Positions 30,113 to 42,560 are shown, counted from the stretch's first letter. The stretch: 64,000 bases of DNA from Datura wrightii (GCA_035772735.1 JASDFA010000016.1:140008501-140072500), one strand, 5' to 3'. Numbers and translations: made by a program. Notes: generated by a model from the letters alone, not told the origin.

Positions 30113-31537
30113 TGATCTTGGGCAAATTTATATGCCCAAGTAATACCCAAATGTGTCATTTTAGCCTTGTTTATCTATCAATGTTTATACATTTTCATGT
30201 GATTGGTAATAAAATGTGAATTTATACTAACCAACTTGATTAGCATTGTTTTGCAGGTAAAATGTGATTTGGGGAAGCTAAAATGCATGTTGTAATAGAT
30301 CGGCGTTGGACTCGGATGTGAGCAAAGGACAAGGCATTGGAAGGCACAAAATAAAGAGGCTCCGCGATGGAGCCGTGTCACGCTGCCATCGCGGAGGCAT
30401 TCTTCCTGGATAGGGAATTTTTGCCCAATTTCCAGTAAGGGTTCGCGTTGGGTCCGTGGCACGGTGGCCTGGCTCCGCGTTGCACACCGTGCCACTTGAG
30501 CCTGATTACCTAGACCCCCAACTTCCAGTGAGGGTCCACATCGGTAGCGTGTCACGGAGGCAGTGCTCCGCGATGCACTCCGTGACACGTTGCTTGTTAT
30601 TCCGGGAAAAATTCCCACCTGTATAAATAGAACACTTAGGTTCATTTTTCAATATTCTGACTTGGTGGAGCAAGAACGTGGGTTACAGGAAGTTGAGGGG
30701 ACGAAATTATCAGGGTTTTTCTCTCTTTCCTTCTCCTTGAATTCAATTGCTCGTATGTTTAACACTCATTTAACGATGTTTAATCCACAAATGCGTGGCT
30801 AATTCCTCTTCTTGCTGAGGTAAAGAACACTTGTAATGAAATGTTATTATTGATTCTTTGGTTTTTCATCAATTCTTCCATGGTTGTTCTATTGATTCTT
30901 GTTCTTATTGCATTAATGTGTGGCCTATGTTAATGTATATCTAAAAAGTCCGGTTTCACTCGAGAGCGCAAGAAATTGGAAAGTTGTGAATTAATATGAT
31001 ATGATCCTTTCTTAGTTTGGGAAAATTGAGAATTGATTTACCTTCAGGATAGAAATATACCTGAAAGTCGTATTAGTCAATTTAGGAACCGGGTTTGTAT
31101 GGCTAGAACATGAATTTTCGTTTAATCACAAAAATGTAGGTGGACGGTTCATGATTCTTAAGTTGGGTTAAATACGAGAGTTTTAATCCATTGGCAGTAG
31201 TTCTTGACTAGCAATTGGAGGAAAAGACTAACCGAATGATATTGATAATTGATTTCTTTAAATGTTCATTTAACCTCAGCATGCTCACATTCATAGTTCA
31301 GACTCACATTAGATAATCGTTTTAGACTTAGCATAAAAATTAGAATCCAAAAATATCAAACTCTTGGTCACACTATTGTCTTCATTGTTAAACTGAAAAT
31401 ATAGTAACACTTGATTAATTGTTACCTTATCCCAGTCCTTGTGGGATCGATACTTGGCTTACTTGAGCCACTTTACTACTTGTTAGACCACGTGCACTTG
31501 CGTGTAGTTATATACCCATATAACAAATGACCGAACA
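30113..31537 (+). repeat. 5' LTR of element B
   Basis: 1425 bp, starts TGATCTTGGGCAAATTT and ends CCGAACA. The terminal hairpin is intact. The inverted repeats are at 30360-30396, 30456-30495 (longer than in A, 11 pairs) and 30548-30589. The TATA box is at 30622-30629, the upstream ORF at 30755-30802, and the donor-like CTGAG/GTAAAG at 30815-30825. Confidence 0.9.
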
Positions 31538-31543
31538 AGTTTT

Positions 31544-31561
31544 TGGCGCCGTTGCCGGGGA
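31544..31561 (+). other. Primer binding site, tRNA-Asp type (element B)
   Basis: TGGCGCCGTTGCCGGGGA, identical to A and C. Confidence 0.9.
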
Positions 31562-31670
31562 CTGGCAATTGGTGAAATTTTCTTAAGTGTTAATTTACTA
31601 TATTTTTATTTTCTTAGTGTTGACAACTTGGTCTTAGCCTGTATTTTGCAGATTTAATCTCTGTTGAACA

Positions 31671-34037
31671 CTGGCAAGAGACAAGGAGCTGGTGGACTCG
31701 TATTTAGAGCCAGAAAGATTATTTCATCGTCAGCGGAGAGAAGCTCTAGAAAGAAAGTTGTAGTTGCTCAGAAAAACACTTATGGAGCAACAACACAATC
31801 CACCAGTAGTACGGGCAATGTTAGTGCCCGAGGAAGTAGCAGCTCGGCCAGTTCGCGAGGTGGCAATCCCACATGCTAATAATGTCACATCTAGCATCCG
31901 TAAACTTGAGCCAGGAAGGAGGTTCGAGCTTAAACAAAACATGGTGCAATTGCTGCACACTAGCGGGCAGTTTACAGGTCTCCCTCATGAAGATCCACAG
32001 CAGCATCTCCAAAATTTCTTGGAGATAAGTGACACTTACATCCCCGCTGGAGTGTCATCAGATTATGTCCGGCTTACATTGTTCCCATTTTCATTATTGG
32101 GAGAAGCCAAGAGGTGGTTGAAAGCTGAGCCACCTAACTCTATTTCTACGTGGGATGATCTTGCAAGGAAATTCTTGATACGATTTTTTCCCTCCAGTAA
32201 AATAGCAAGACTTGGAAGTCAAATTCTAAGTTTCAAACAGAGAGAGGGAGAGAATCTATATCAGGCTTAGGAGAGATTCAAGTCCATGTTGCAGGATTGT
32301 CCTCATCATCATCAATCCAATGATGTGCTGGTGCACACTTTTATAGAGGGTTTTGAACCCCATACAAAAATATTGCTAGACTGAGCAGCTGGGGGACAAG
32401 CACTGGAGAAAACTTATGAGGAGTTGTATACCTTGTTGAACCGTATTTCGCAGGGCAATCCGGAGTGGAATGCTGATTCATCAACAGGAGGGACAAGGAA
32501 AGCAGCAGGAGTTCTAGAAGTGGATAGTTTTACAGCTATTGCTACACAGATAGCTGCCTTACAGAATCAACTCAACACCCACTTCAGTAACATGACAATG
32601 AACCAGCCTCAAGCCCCAGTGAATGCAGTGCAGCAGATTTGGTGTGAAGTGTGCGGGAGCAGTGAGCACTTAGCTGAGTGTTGTGGAGAAAATCCGGACT
32701 CGGTGAACTTTGTGGGAAATATACAAAGAAACAACCACCAACAGTATGGCAACAGCTACAATTCCAATTGGAGGAATCATCTGAATTTCTCCTGGGGTAG
32801 CAACAACCATCAGGGGCAAAGTTCGAGTTAGGGTGTGCAAAGGAACCAAGGAGGGCAGCAGAATTATCAAGCACAATTTAGAAACAACAATGCACCTCCT
32901 CCACCACCATCACCCAGCATTGAGGAGATGTTCAAGACGATGATAGCTAACCAAGCTCAATTGCAGGCTGACTATGTGAAATTGGCAGCCGAGGTGAAAA
33001 ACAACCAGTTAGCTACCAAGGCACTTGAATATCAATTTGGGCAATTTGCTGGAGCCCAAAATACCAGGCCTAGAGGAGGACTTCCGAGTGACACAGATCC
33101 CAACCCCAAGCAGGTGAATGCGGTGACCACAAGGAGTGGTTTGCAGCTGAAAGAGGTGGAACCAAAAAGACCACCTCAACAATCGGGAGCAGCAGAAGTC
33201 GAGAGGGAGCAAGGTGATGAGAGGGGGAAGACTAAGGAAGCTGAATCAGAAAGACCACCACCCCCGTTCCCTCAACGATTAAAGAAACACAAGGAGGAGG
33301 CGTGTTTCAAGAAATTCATGGAGGTGCTGAAACAGGTACATATTAACTTACCTCTTGTTGATGTTTTGCAGGGAGTGCCGACGTATGCCAAGTATATAAA
33401 GTACATCATGGCAAACAAAAGTCGGTTGACTGAGTATGCTACGGTGGCTCTTACGGAGGAGTGCACTTCCCAGATACAAAACCGACTGCCCACAAAGCTC
33501 AAAGATCCTGGGAGCTTTACTATATAGATTACTATTGGGCAGAGTATCCGAGCTCGTGGGTTATGTGATTTGGGAGCGAGCATTAATTTGATGCCGTCAT
33601 CGGTATTCAAAAAGATGGGTCTAGGAAGTCCTAGACCCACAATAGTGATCTTGCAATTGGTGGATCAGTCCTTAGCCAGACCTGATGGCATTGTGGAGGA
33701 CGTTCTGGTGCAAGTTGGCTCCGTGATCTTCCTAGTAGATTTCGTCGTGCTGGATTTTGAACCAGACGCGGAAGTCCCATTTATTTTGGGACGTCCTTTC
33801 TTGGCGAGCGGGAAAACGCTGATTGATGTAGCTGCGGGGCAGCTATCCATGCGAGCACACAACAAGGTGGAAGTGTTCGATGTGTACAAGGCCTCCAAGC
33901 TCCCGACTGTGTACAAAGAACTCTCGGTGATCAATGTGATTGATCGAGTTGATAATGCGCGGATAAAGGATTCACGAGAGGTAGTGGGAAAACCACCTGA
34001 ACTATGTAAGCACTACTGGGGGGAGGACGGTTTTTGA
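31671..34037 (+). pseudogene. Athila-type gag-protease polyprotein with stops (element B)
   Basis: The frame runs from the conserved CTG (ACACTGG context) to TGA at 34035, 788 codons without a frameshift. Stops are at 31761, 32268, 32382, 32829 and 33525. The Gag core matches A closely, the zinc knuckle is intact (CEVCGSSEHLAECC, near 32643-32684), and the protease has DLGAS near 33567. The C-terminus ends VVGKPPELCKHYWGEDGF-stop, with no RT after it. The product would be virus-like particle protein plus the protease that matures it. Three of the stops are CAG to TAG relative to the sister copies. Confidence 0.9.
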
Positions 34038-34108
34038 GAGAAAACGTCCATCACCTAGAGGACAACTGAGCTGAATGACGTCGAGCCGCGACGGTAAACC
34101 AGGCGCTG

Positions 34109-34126
34109 CACGGGAGGCAACCCGTG
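34109..34126 (+). other. Predicted RNA hairpin with AGGCAA loop (element B)
   Basis: CACGGG/CCCGTG stem, identical to A. Confidence 0.7.
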
Positions 34127-34371
34127 AAAATAATTGTGAATAGATTTTTTAATTTATTTTTATCCATTTTCTTTTCTTTTCTTGATTAACAACAAAACTT
34201 TTAGATTTTATTTTTGTTTTTTTTTATTTTTATTTTGAGTGAAACCTATAATTCTAACCAATTTCTTGTAGTAGAATAAATTTCAGGTCGAACAGACGGA
34301 AAATATACAAGAAATCGCAAAGGAAAATTCGAGGTATGAAAATCAAGAAAAAGTGGCAAAACAGTGAGCTA

Positions 34372-34537
34372 GGGCGATAGCTCCGTGTCACGGAGGAGGG
34401 CCTCCGCGTTACCCTCCGTGACAGGCTGAGGTATAAATCCGAAATTTTAAAAGAATTCCAGAACACCCTCGCGACAGCTCCGTGTCACGGAGGCAGTGCT
34501 CCGCGATGTACTCCGTGGCACGTTGCTGTGTATATCA
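34372..34537 (+). promoter_or_regulatory. Internal promoter-like module (element B)
   Basis: Inverted repeats pair TGTCACGGAGG with CCTCCGTGACA (34386-34396, 34413-34423) and CGTGTCACGGAG with CTCCGTGGCACG (34481-34492, 34511-34522). A weak TATA-like GTATATCA follows at 34530. The PBS-like GTCGCCGGGTGACCCGCGTG is at 34554-34573. Confidence 0.5.
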
Positions 34538-34723
34538 CGACGGGTCACACCGGGTCGCCGGGTGACCCGCGTGATTTTTCCACTTTTAAACCCCGAATCC
34601 CCCTCACTTTTCCTTATTTCTCACACACTCCGCGACCAAACTCCCTAAAACCCCTCCCCCTTCAACGTGACACGGAATAGGCCAAGGATTTCATTAGGTT
34701 TTCTTCAATTCTTCAAAGTTAAG

Positions 34724-35415
34724 GTATGTTCCTAAATTCCATCTCATTTCTTGTCGATTTTCTTCGATATTAAGCATGTGATGTGAGCTAAACTTGACCT
34801 AAGTAGAAATTAAGCGTAAATTCAATTGAATTGTTGTTGATGGATGTTCAGAGTATCATTGTGATTGCTTGAACTCATTATTGGCATAATTTAATTGAAT
34901 TTTTTTTGATACAATCATAGCTAGGGCTTGTTTTTGAATTTGAAGTGGAAAAATGTAGTGAACTAGTGAAATTCATGATGGGTTGTACATGTTAAGTGAG
35001 ATGAGTCGATGTTCTAGTTGTTATTATGCTAAAAGACCGACGAATTCTCAGGTTAGGGGAACATTGAAATTTGCAAGAATTGGGTGAGTTGTATAGGTTC
35101 ATGTAGATAAATTCTTGTTGTTTTCATTTCTTTGTTTTTCCTTGCTAAGTGCGATGGGATAAAATGTGATTGATGGTAATGACGGTGGTTAGCTGTACGA
35201 AGTCTGAGTAGTACATAGAATACATACCGTCGAATTCTTCGAATGCACTAAGCATGGTTATATATTTGGTTGTTTGTGTGTGTAAATAGATATGATCTTG
35301 CCATAAGTTGTAATTTTAGATAAGGACTAAGTGTGGGGTAGCCGAGCTTAACCCGACCTTAGTCGAAGCTAATGCTCATTGGCTTAACGTTGATCTTGTC
35401 TGTTTGGTTTGACAG
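34724..35415 (+). other. Predicted 692-nt intron upstream of ORF2 (element B)
   Basis: Donor AAG/GTATGT and acceptor GGTTTGACAG, with CTTAAC about 30 nt upstream of the acceptor. Position and length match A and C. Confidence 0.6.
35328..35339 (+). other. Internal polypurine-tract copy 1 (element B)
   Basis: TAAGTGTGGGGT within the predicted intron. Confidence 0.7.
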
Positions 35416-35420
35416 GAACA

Positions 35421-36641
35421 ATGGCAAGCAGGCAAGAAAAAGGGAAAGGCGCATCGACATCTGGCGCCGAAAGAAAAAGAATCAGACTGGGCACAGCAGT
35501 CCCAGCAGCACTAGCGGTTCCATGCGGCCAACACCGCCAATACGGAACCAGGTGGGTGACAGAAGAGGGGAAGAAGTGGTATGCCAAGCACAAGGAGAGC
35601 AAGTACTTCCCCGAGGAACACATAGCATGGGAACCGTTGGCACAGGAGTTCCCTAGGATTGTCCATAGGATCGAGGCAGCAGGGCTCAACTTCATCTTTG
35701 AAGAGCCCAAGGAATGCAACTTGCACCTGATTCGGGATTTCTATGCCAATTGGAACCCGACTCTCAGAAGTCACACCATAAAAATTAGAGGGCAAATAGT
35801 CACCTTTGAGCCCCACCACCCCAATGCTATCATAGGGGTGCGGGACACAGACGCCAACGTGCTTCGACAGATGAACATCACTCCATCATATGCGGACATC
35901 AGACGCACCTTGTGTGGAACCCGATCGACAGCTAGACGGAGCAGACACAAGGAGAGGGGCTACCATCAGACTTTGCCCTATTCACAGATGAACAGGGAAG
36001 CCAGGATATGGCTTAAGATCGTCTGTTCCTGCCTAATCCTGGGGGTACATATGATGGATGTAACCCGGGATCGTGTATGCCTGGTGTACGCCCTGATGAA
36101 AGGGCTGGAGATCAACGTGGGGGTGGTGATTATCCCCACCATGAAGAGAGCCCGGTTGCATCAGGGGCACAGATACGGATTTGGTGGGCTACTCACCATA
36201 TTCCTGAGGGGCCTAGATGTTGAGGAAGAGGCCCTTGATTATATCCCGCAGATGGAGCGGTGGGCCTTAGATGTCACCAAAACTAAGGCTCCCGACATCA
36301 CCCATGGGCCAGGGCTTACACTAGGAGAGCGACATTCTCGGGATGATCAGTACATGGCTCACATGTACGGGATGTAGATGCTCCAGCTGAGGATAGGCGG
36401 GAGGCCGGCAACAGAGGAGGAGCTATGGCAGCTTGAGCTAGACTACCCTATTGGCGAAAACGCCAGGGCTCTATGCCGAGTGGGGCCAGCATTTGTAGAG
36501 CTCACGGATGATGATGTCCCCACAGACGAGGAGACATGTCTGGAGGACTCCGATGTGGAGTCTGATGATGACGATGGGGGTTATTCAGACATGGGAGACG
36601 AAGCAGCAACACCTGATGAAGAAGTGGAGTACTTTGATTGA
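35421..36641 (+). pseudogene. ORF2, putative plant transposon protein family, one internal stop (element B)
   Basis: Same 1221-nt length as in A and C. It is open for 318 codons to a TAG at 36375 (a CAG in A and C), then open again to TGA at 36639. The N-terminal basic part (RKRIRL), the LIRDFYANWNP signature and the acidic tail ending VEYFD are all present. Differences from A are mostly single substitutions with no indel, which suggests selection on the frame until recently. A frame upstream of the annotated ATG (35409) adds four residues, but MASRQ is the start shared by all copies. Confidence 0.75.
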
Positions 36642-37545
36642 TCAGGGAGTTCCACTACCCAATTTTTTGTGCTACTTTAATTTTTGTGAACATTGGGGAC
36701 AATGTTCGAGATAAGTGTGGGGTGGGAGTAGTTAGGTGCTGGTTGTGCTGTTATGTATGTCCTAATCTGTTGTTGTGCCTGTGAACAAAATTTTCTGACC
36801 CTGTGATTTGTGATTGTAAGTTGTTCTGTATTGTAAATATATGTGAAACTGTTGTGTGTTGCTGAATGTTGCTAGCTGAGTTCATACATATGTTTGTTTA
36901 TCGAAATGATCGATATTTTTAAAAAAAATTCAATTCTTGGGTTTCTCGGTGTTTGTTTTCGGTTCTTTTACCGAGAATGGTCCCATTGAACCAAAGTCAT
37001 AGCTAGTGACCGTTCCTTATGATGGATGGATGACGACCGTCTTAAGGGAAATGTAGTTGTTATGAGTAGATTTTTCATTTATTTTTCAGATGTTTTTCTT
37101 TTGTGGGTTGCATCCCAAAACTTGTAGTTACTTTATGGTTGCGGAATTCTGGTTGCGTGTTGTACATGATATTTAAAATGCAAATGTGATTCAGATGAAA
37201 TCATGCAACTTTGTAAATATGTTGAGATACCTAGGCCATAGAGTTGATTCAGTGTGATTGAGGCTTAAAGTTTGAATTCCTGTATTTAGCGGATTGGAGA
37301 GTTTGTGAATACATCTTGAATTGAGCATGTGCAATAAGTGTGATGTGAGGTTTTGTTATTCCATGCCATTGTGAAGTGTCTAGAACTTTCCTGGAGTGTG
37401 TACAAAATGAAATGAAGGAGGTGTATTATAGGAAAGGATGTAGGCATTTCTTTGTTTTTAACCGAAAGTTTCTATTTTTCATTATTGTACCCACCTTGAT
37501 TGTGTACCATAGTCAGCCCGTTGAGCCTTTAGCCTATTAATTCCT
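36642..37545 (+). other. Partial 3' non-coding region of element B
   Basis: Homologous to 26505-27524 of element A, with the internal polypurine copy at 36712-36723. It breaks off at 37545. Confidence 0.7.
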
Positions 37546-40377
37546 TGACAATTATAAATATGCAACCTGGAAAGCCAACAAAGCTAGACATAGCAATGAA
37601 AAATCGATACGACTACTTAATCCATACTACTAAACAAACAAGTCCAAATCAGCCTCTACAGAGTAAATTAACTGAAATGCATGGGACAGGGCCCCGGCCT
37701 ACCTATGCTGTACACAAAACTGAAAAATAGTCCACACCAGGACATGGCTTCTGGAAGAGAGGAGCATACCACTATTCTGCAGAAATCTGGCTCCTTCTAC
37801 GTTCGATGATCTAAGCCTCGGCTTGTACCTATAGCACGATTGCGGGAAGGATCCCAAGATTAAGGGATGTCAGTACGATTAAAATGTACTGTTATGTAAA
37901 GCTGAAAACTATAAACATGTAAGATAAAAATGATAACTAGGCCTGAAATAAGAAGTAGTAACAATATAAAATTCTAAAAAAAGAAACCTGACAATAACTC
38001 ATTATTGAAGTATAAATGCAACCATCTAATGCACAAGAAAGACTATAACTGAAATGCCAGCAGACAACCGACCATAAAATCTATACAATCCGTCCAGCCA
38101 GTGTACCACACCGAGGTAAAAATAAAAATGCCTCTAGCCGATGTACTATACCGGGGTAAAAATAAAAATGCCTCCAGCCAGTGTACTATACCGGGGTAAA
38201 AATAAAAATGCCTCCAGCCAGCGTACCATACCGGGGTAAACTCCGTCCAACCGGTGTACCACACAGGGGTAAAATCAATAAGACCTCCAGCCGGTTTAAC
38301 ACACTGGGGTAAAATAAATAAACCTTAGACAAAATCATAAATGGAGCCGATATGGCTTAATACTGGACCAGCTCAATACATACAACATAGAAATGATGAA
38401 TACTAAACATCTGGCCTTCATAAGCTTCCTTCGTAATGCATAACTGGAACTGAGTACATATAACATGCAAAGCTAAAAACTAGAACTTAAATGCATGTAC
38501 TAAAAACTTGTATGAATCATAAGGAACCACGGATGACCCAATAGTTTCAACAAAATTTGTAGATCGTCTACATGGGACATTAGAGCTTAGAAACCCGCTA
38601 GCTTGTCATTCGGCTTAAGGGAAAGGGTTTATGAAATATCCCCTTGTCCTGACATATTTCATAACATACACATAAGATAAGGGAAAATCATAACTAGGTA
38701 ATCCTAATTCGTTAAGCCTGTTTACCCTCAATAGCTTGCGACGTCTTTGCATGGCTTAAAATCGTATATACGTCCTCATCTCGGCTCTTTCACTAATTTA
38801 AGATAGCAACCAGACCTATAAATACATTTAAAATCACATATATATGTACATGACATACAGTAAGGACCATCTAACAATGTCCACGCTTAGGGGGTCTCCA
38901 ACTCAATGTACAACTACAACAACAATCAACACAATATCACACTTTAGGTGTCTCCCTTCGGCTAGGCATAATCTTAACATTTATCCTCAATAAAACATGG
39001 GACTTTAATGCTTAAATGAAGCTTAACATACTGCCTCAAGACTTTTAAAAAGGTTGTTGTCTCATTCTATTCATATCACACGAATCGTGCTTGAAAGAAT
39101 GATAGACGGGGCGCCTTATATACCTTGTTACAACGAGCTTTCCTTAATCGCTTCTGTCCTCCAACAACCCATGTTTAGTATTCTTCAATTCCTTGAAGTT
39201 ATACTCATGTAACAATCCTGGTTTGATCAAATTTCCAAGACAAAATATCATCCCAACAGAAGCCATAACAACAATACAAAACAACATTTCATTACTTTGT
39301 TTTAACTTGTTTCCGCAGTCTTTAAGGGAAAAATAAAATTTTGAACTTACCTAGATTTTCTTGTGATTATTCGCCAGAATAAAAGGAGTATATTCCCAGC
39401 AAAACAAAGCTGTATCAGCCCCTAAAAAGGGGCAAAAACTTCACTGAAAAACACACAAACAAATGAGCCACAAAACGAACTTCAACTTCTAGCTTTAGCT
39501 AAGAAAATTCTTGCAAGTTTAATAGCTAGAAATGGTAAGCCTTTTCTTGTCTTCCACTCCTACTAAGATGGAATATCTATGAAGCTTAACATGATTGCAA
39601 ACACAACAACTTCACAGCCCAAAGAATGCCAGAAACTTCAGATAAACACACATGGAAAAAACAACCTAGCCTTGCTTTGAATTTTCAAGCTTTTAGCTAA
39701 GCTTTTTGGTATGTTTAAAGGATAGAATCCTTACCTCCTCCCTTGAATCCAACCATTAAAAAAAGGTAGTATATATTCATCTAAGTACTCCTCCAAAAAC
39801 AATGAAAAAAACATCATAAACATGCTTCAAAAACGCATCAACTAGACTCACTGATGCCTCTCTTCAACTTTGCAATGATCTTCTTCACTTGGCTTCAATT
39901 TTCGGTTGATGATTTGCCTTGATTTATCTTAGTTTTATCTGTAAAATACATAAAGAAGTGTCCCCTAAGCAGGCAGCACGAATTTGGATAGGAATGATAT
40001 GATTGGAGCAGCAAACAACTTAAATAAATAGGGTAGGGCGGGGGAGGCGTTAGGGCGTCAGGCCCGCTTCACCATTCGCGATGGTTTGGTAAAATGCCCA
40101 TAACTTTTTCCTCCGAACTCTGATCGACAAGAGGTTTGATGTTGTGAAAACTAGACTCAAAGAGATTTAATTTGATAGGTTGTGGGGCTACTAATTCATT
40201 ATATATTGGGAGATATGGTCATTTAATGTTGATCCTTACTTATGAACTTCACATACTCTTTGGTTTTTTTGATCGTATACATTTCCCTTGACACCTACGA
40301 CCAATATACAACCCGTACTTTCCCTAACCTAGCATAAAACATCAAATAATTACCAATAAAAACTTCGGGGGTGTTAT
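37546..40377 (-). repeat. Large gypsy-type LTR or LTR fragment of another family
   Basis: No coding frame is convincing. The segment begins TGACAATTATAAATATGC and ends GGGGGTGTTATA. On the minus strand it begins TATAACACCCC, close to the TGTAACACCCC start of many plant gypsy LTRs. It contains the CATAACTTTTTCCTCCGAACTC segment near 40101, of a type often seen in such LTRs. It carries a 40-bp tandem repeat. There is no target duplication across its ends (TTCCT left, CGGGG right), so it did not simply insert into element B. It abuts the last few bases of the V LTR. Confidence 0.5.
38097..38325. repeat. Tandem repeat, 40-bp unit, about six copies
   Basis: Units start GCCAGTGTACYAYACCGGGG and continue with TAAAAATAAAAATGCCTCCA. 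Starts are at 38097, 38137, 38177, 38217 (a 33-bp unit), 38250 and 38290. The first three are the most alike. Confidence 0.9.
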
Positions 40378-40410
40378 ACGGGGCATAAAAATATCTCCCT
40401 CTTGGGAACA
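40378..40410 (-). other. LTR tip and polypurine tract of element V
   Basis: GGGGCATAAAAATATCTCCCTCTTGG corresponds to the GGGGCATAACA end of the V 5' LTR (57002) followed by the CCAAGAGGGAGATAT polypurine tract. Only the last dozen bases of the V 3' LTR survive here. Confidence 0.6.
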
Positions 40411-40589
40411 TTCATCCTCGAAAAAGCAGAAAAATGCAATTATTGTATTCAAATACTAATCATTTAAACTGAAAACTGGCGGTATAGCTACCCCGATTCA
40501 AACTACATAGCTGCACCGATTTCACAAGCCATACACACATCCATATACATAAAAGAAACTTGAACACATGAAATAAATATGAGAACTAA

Positions 40590-40965
40590 TAGCCTGTTTG
40601 GCCAAACTTCTGGGAGGCCAAAAGTGCTTATTTTTCCTGAAAAGTGCTTATTTTAAAAAAATGAAGTGTTTCGCCAAGCTTTTGGAAGAAAAAAGTGTTG
40701 TTAGGAAGAAGCAAAAGTTGTTTTTCAAAAGCTAAGAAAAGCATCTTCTTCCCAAAAACACTTATTTGAAAAGCACTTTTATGAAAAATACACTTAGAAG
40801 CAGTTTTCAAAAGGTTGGCCAAACACTAATATCTACTCAAAAGTGTTTTTTAAATTTATTGGCCAAACACAAACTGCTTCTCACCAAAAGTACTTTTTTG
40901 ATAAGCACTTTTAAAAAAAGCACTTCTCAAAATAAGCTGATTTGAGAAGCTTGGCAAGCAGACTA
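40590..40965. mobile_element. MITE, Tourist-like, inside element V
   Basis: This 376-bp insertion has terminal inverted repeats (TAGCCTGTTTGGCCAAACTTCT at the left; the complement of AGAAGCTTGGCAAGCAGACTA at the right). TAA directly flanks both sides (40587-40589 and 40966-40968). The interior repeats AAAAGTGCTT and AAGCACTTTT and is largely self-complementary. Related elements W and U lack it at the equivalent place. The 3-bp TAA duplication suits PIF/Harbinger. No transposase is encoded. Confidence 0.8.
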
Positions 40966-41029
40966 TAAATTGAGTTTTAGGTCAAAAATGATACCTCAGT
41001 TGGAACTGAGCCGGTAGAGAATAAGTGTG

Positions 41030-42190
41030 GGTATCTAGCCATCATATCAACTTCGGCTTTCCACATAGCTCCCTCAACATGCTGATTTCTCCATAATACT
41101 TTAACTGAAGCTATTTCCTTGTTCCTTAGCCTTCAAACCTGACTATCTAGTATTTCTACTGGAAGCTACTCATAACTAAGGCTGTCTTTTACACCAATAT
41201 TGTCCACCGAGACAACTAGAGCTGGATCACCCAAACACTTCTTCAAGAGCAATACATGGAATACGGGATGCACAGAAGCTAATTCTAGGAGCAACTCCAA
41301 CTCATAGGCCACCTTGCCAACACGTCTCACTATCCTGTACGGGCTGACATAGTGGGGACTAAGTTTCCCCTTCTTCCCAAACCTCATCACTCCCTTTATA
41401 GGAGACACCTTCAGAAATACCCACTCGTCAACCTCAATTTCTAAGTCTCTCCTTCTCACATCAGCATAGGACTTTTGTTGACTCTGGGTGGTTTTCATCC
41501 TATCTCTTATCAACTGAACTTTTTCCATTGCCTCATGAACCGAATCTGGCCCTATCATCGCCACCTCACCAACCTCAAACCACCCGATGGGCAATCTACA
41601 CCTCCGCCCGTAGAGAGCCTCGAACGACGCCATCTGGATACTGGAGTGGTAGTTGTTATTGTAGGAAAACTTGATCCGGGAAAGTGATCATCCAAACTAC
41701 CTTTGAAGTCCATCGCACATTCTCTCAACATGTCCTCGAGGATCTAAATTATCCGCTCCGCTTGACCATCCGTTTGCGGGTGATATGTTGTGCTAAGCTT
41801 AACCTGATAACAAGCCCTTTTTGAAATGACCTCCAAAATTGAGAGGTAAATTGAGTACCTCTATCAGAAATGATGGATAAGGGCACTTGGATGGATGGAA
41901 TACCTAGATCCATGAGCCTCGTGCAACATCCGACTTCTCAAATCATTAATATCTAGAACACATAGGCGATCCTGGTATCGAAGCAATCCATCTCCCCCTT
42001 AGGAGAAAACCTCCACCTTCTGATTTTGAATGACCTCTTTTAATTTTACCAAAATTGAGTCCTCATCTTGTCTAGCTTTCACATCAGTCACCAAGAAAGA
42101 TTTTGATCCGCTCTGTACAACAACACCTCCACCGGCTGAGTCAACCAACCTAACTCCCAACCTTGTGAGTCGATGCACATCCTTCACCAG
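41030..42190 (-). pseudogene. Integrase with chromodomain, pseudogene (element V)
   Basis: The open piece 41633-41166 covers the integrase C-terminal part: the tail of the core (FEALYGRRCRLPIGW), then the GPY/F region (KGKLSPHYVSPYRIVRRVGKVAYEL), then the approach to a chromodomain near 41165-41085. Upstream, the zinc-binding domain and most of the D,D35E core are deleted: the reading jumps from a MKDVHRL linker relic to IISDRGTQFTSQFW near 41850. Frameshifts add to the damage. The Tekay/Del architecture is the same as in W and U. Confidence 0.85.
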
Positions 42191-42560
42191 CTCCTTCTAC
42201 CCTTCATCCACAGGAGCCACACTCTCCATGGAGAGTCTACAAAGTGCATTTGCTACTACGTTGACCTTACCCGGATGGTAAAGAACACTCATATCGTAGT
42301 CCTTCAATAGCTCCAACCAACTCCCTTGCCGAAGATTGAGATCCTTCTGAGTAAACACATATTGTAAGCTCTTATGGTTCGAAAACACATCCACATGGAT
42401 CCCATACAAGTAATATCCCCATATCTTCAACACGAATACCTCTGCGGCCAATTCAAGATCATGGGTCAGGTAATTCTTCTCATGAACTTTCAACTGTCTA
42501 GAGGCATATGCTATAACCTTTCCGTGGTGCATCAACACACACCAAGTTCGATCCTTAAAG
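42191..42560 (-). pseudogene. RNase H domain, pseudogene (element V)
   Basis: The frame 42538-42197 reads GKVIAYASRQLKVHEKNYLTHDLELA, YGIHVDVFSNHKSLQYVF and LYHPGKVNVVANALCRLS. The last motif is normally ADALSRL, so the catalytic Asp of ADA is Asn. It follows RT in one former polyprotein and would degrade the RNA template during cDNA synthesis. Confidence 0.85.

Larger units (their letters stand above)
30113..37545 (+). mobile_element. Element B: Athila-like, same family as A, 3' end missing
   Basis: It begins with a full 5' LTR and follows the layout of A through gag-protease, hairpin, promoter-like module, intron, ORF2 and the first 900 bp of the 3' region. It then stops at AGCCTATTAATTCCT (37545), where A and C continue for roughly another 900 bp to the 3' LTR. 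No 3' LTR or matching target duplication is found, so the end was lost by deletion or by the event that placed the LTR at 37546. B is the most diverged of the three copies. Confidence 0.9.

Noticed and set aside
38043..38264. 73-codon minus-strand ORF with repeated residues
   Set aside because: It is the translation of the 40-bp tandem repeat; 40 is not a multiple of three, so the frame is accidental.
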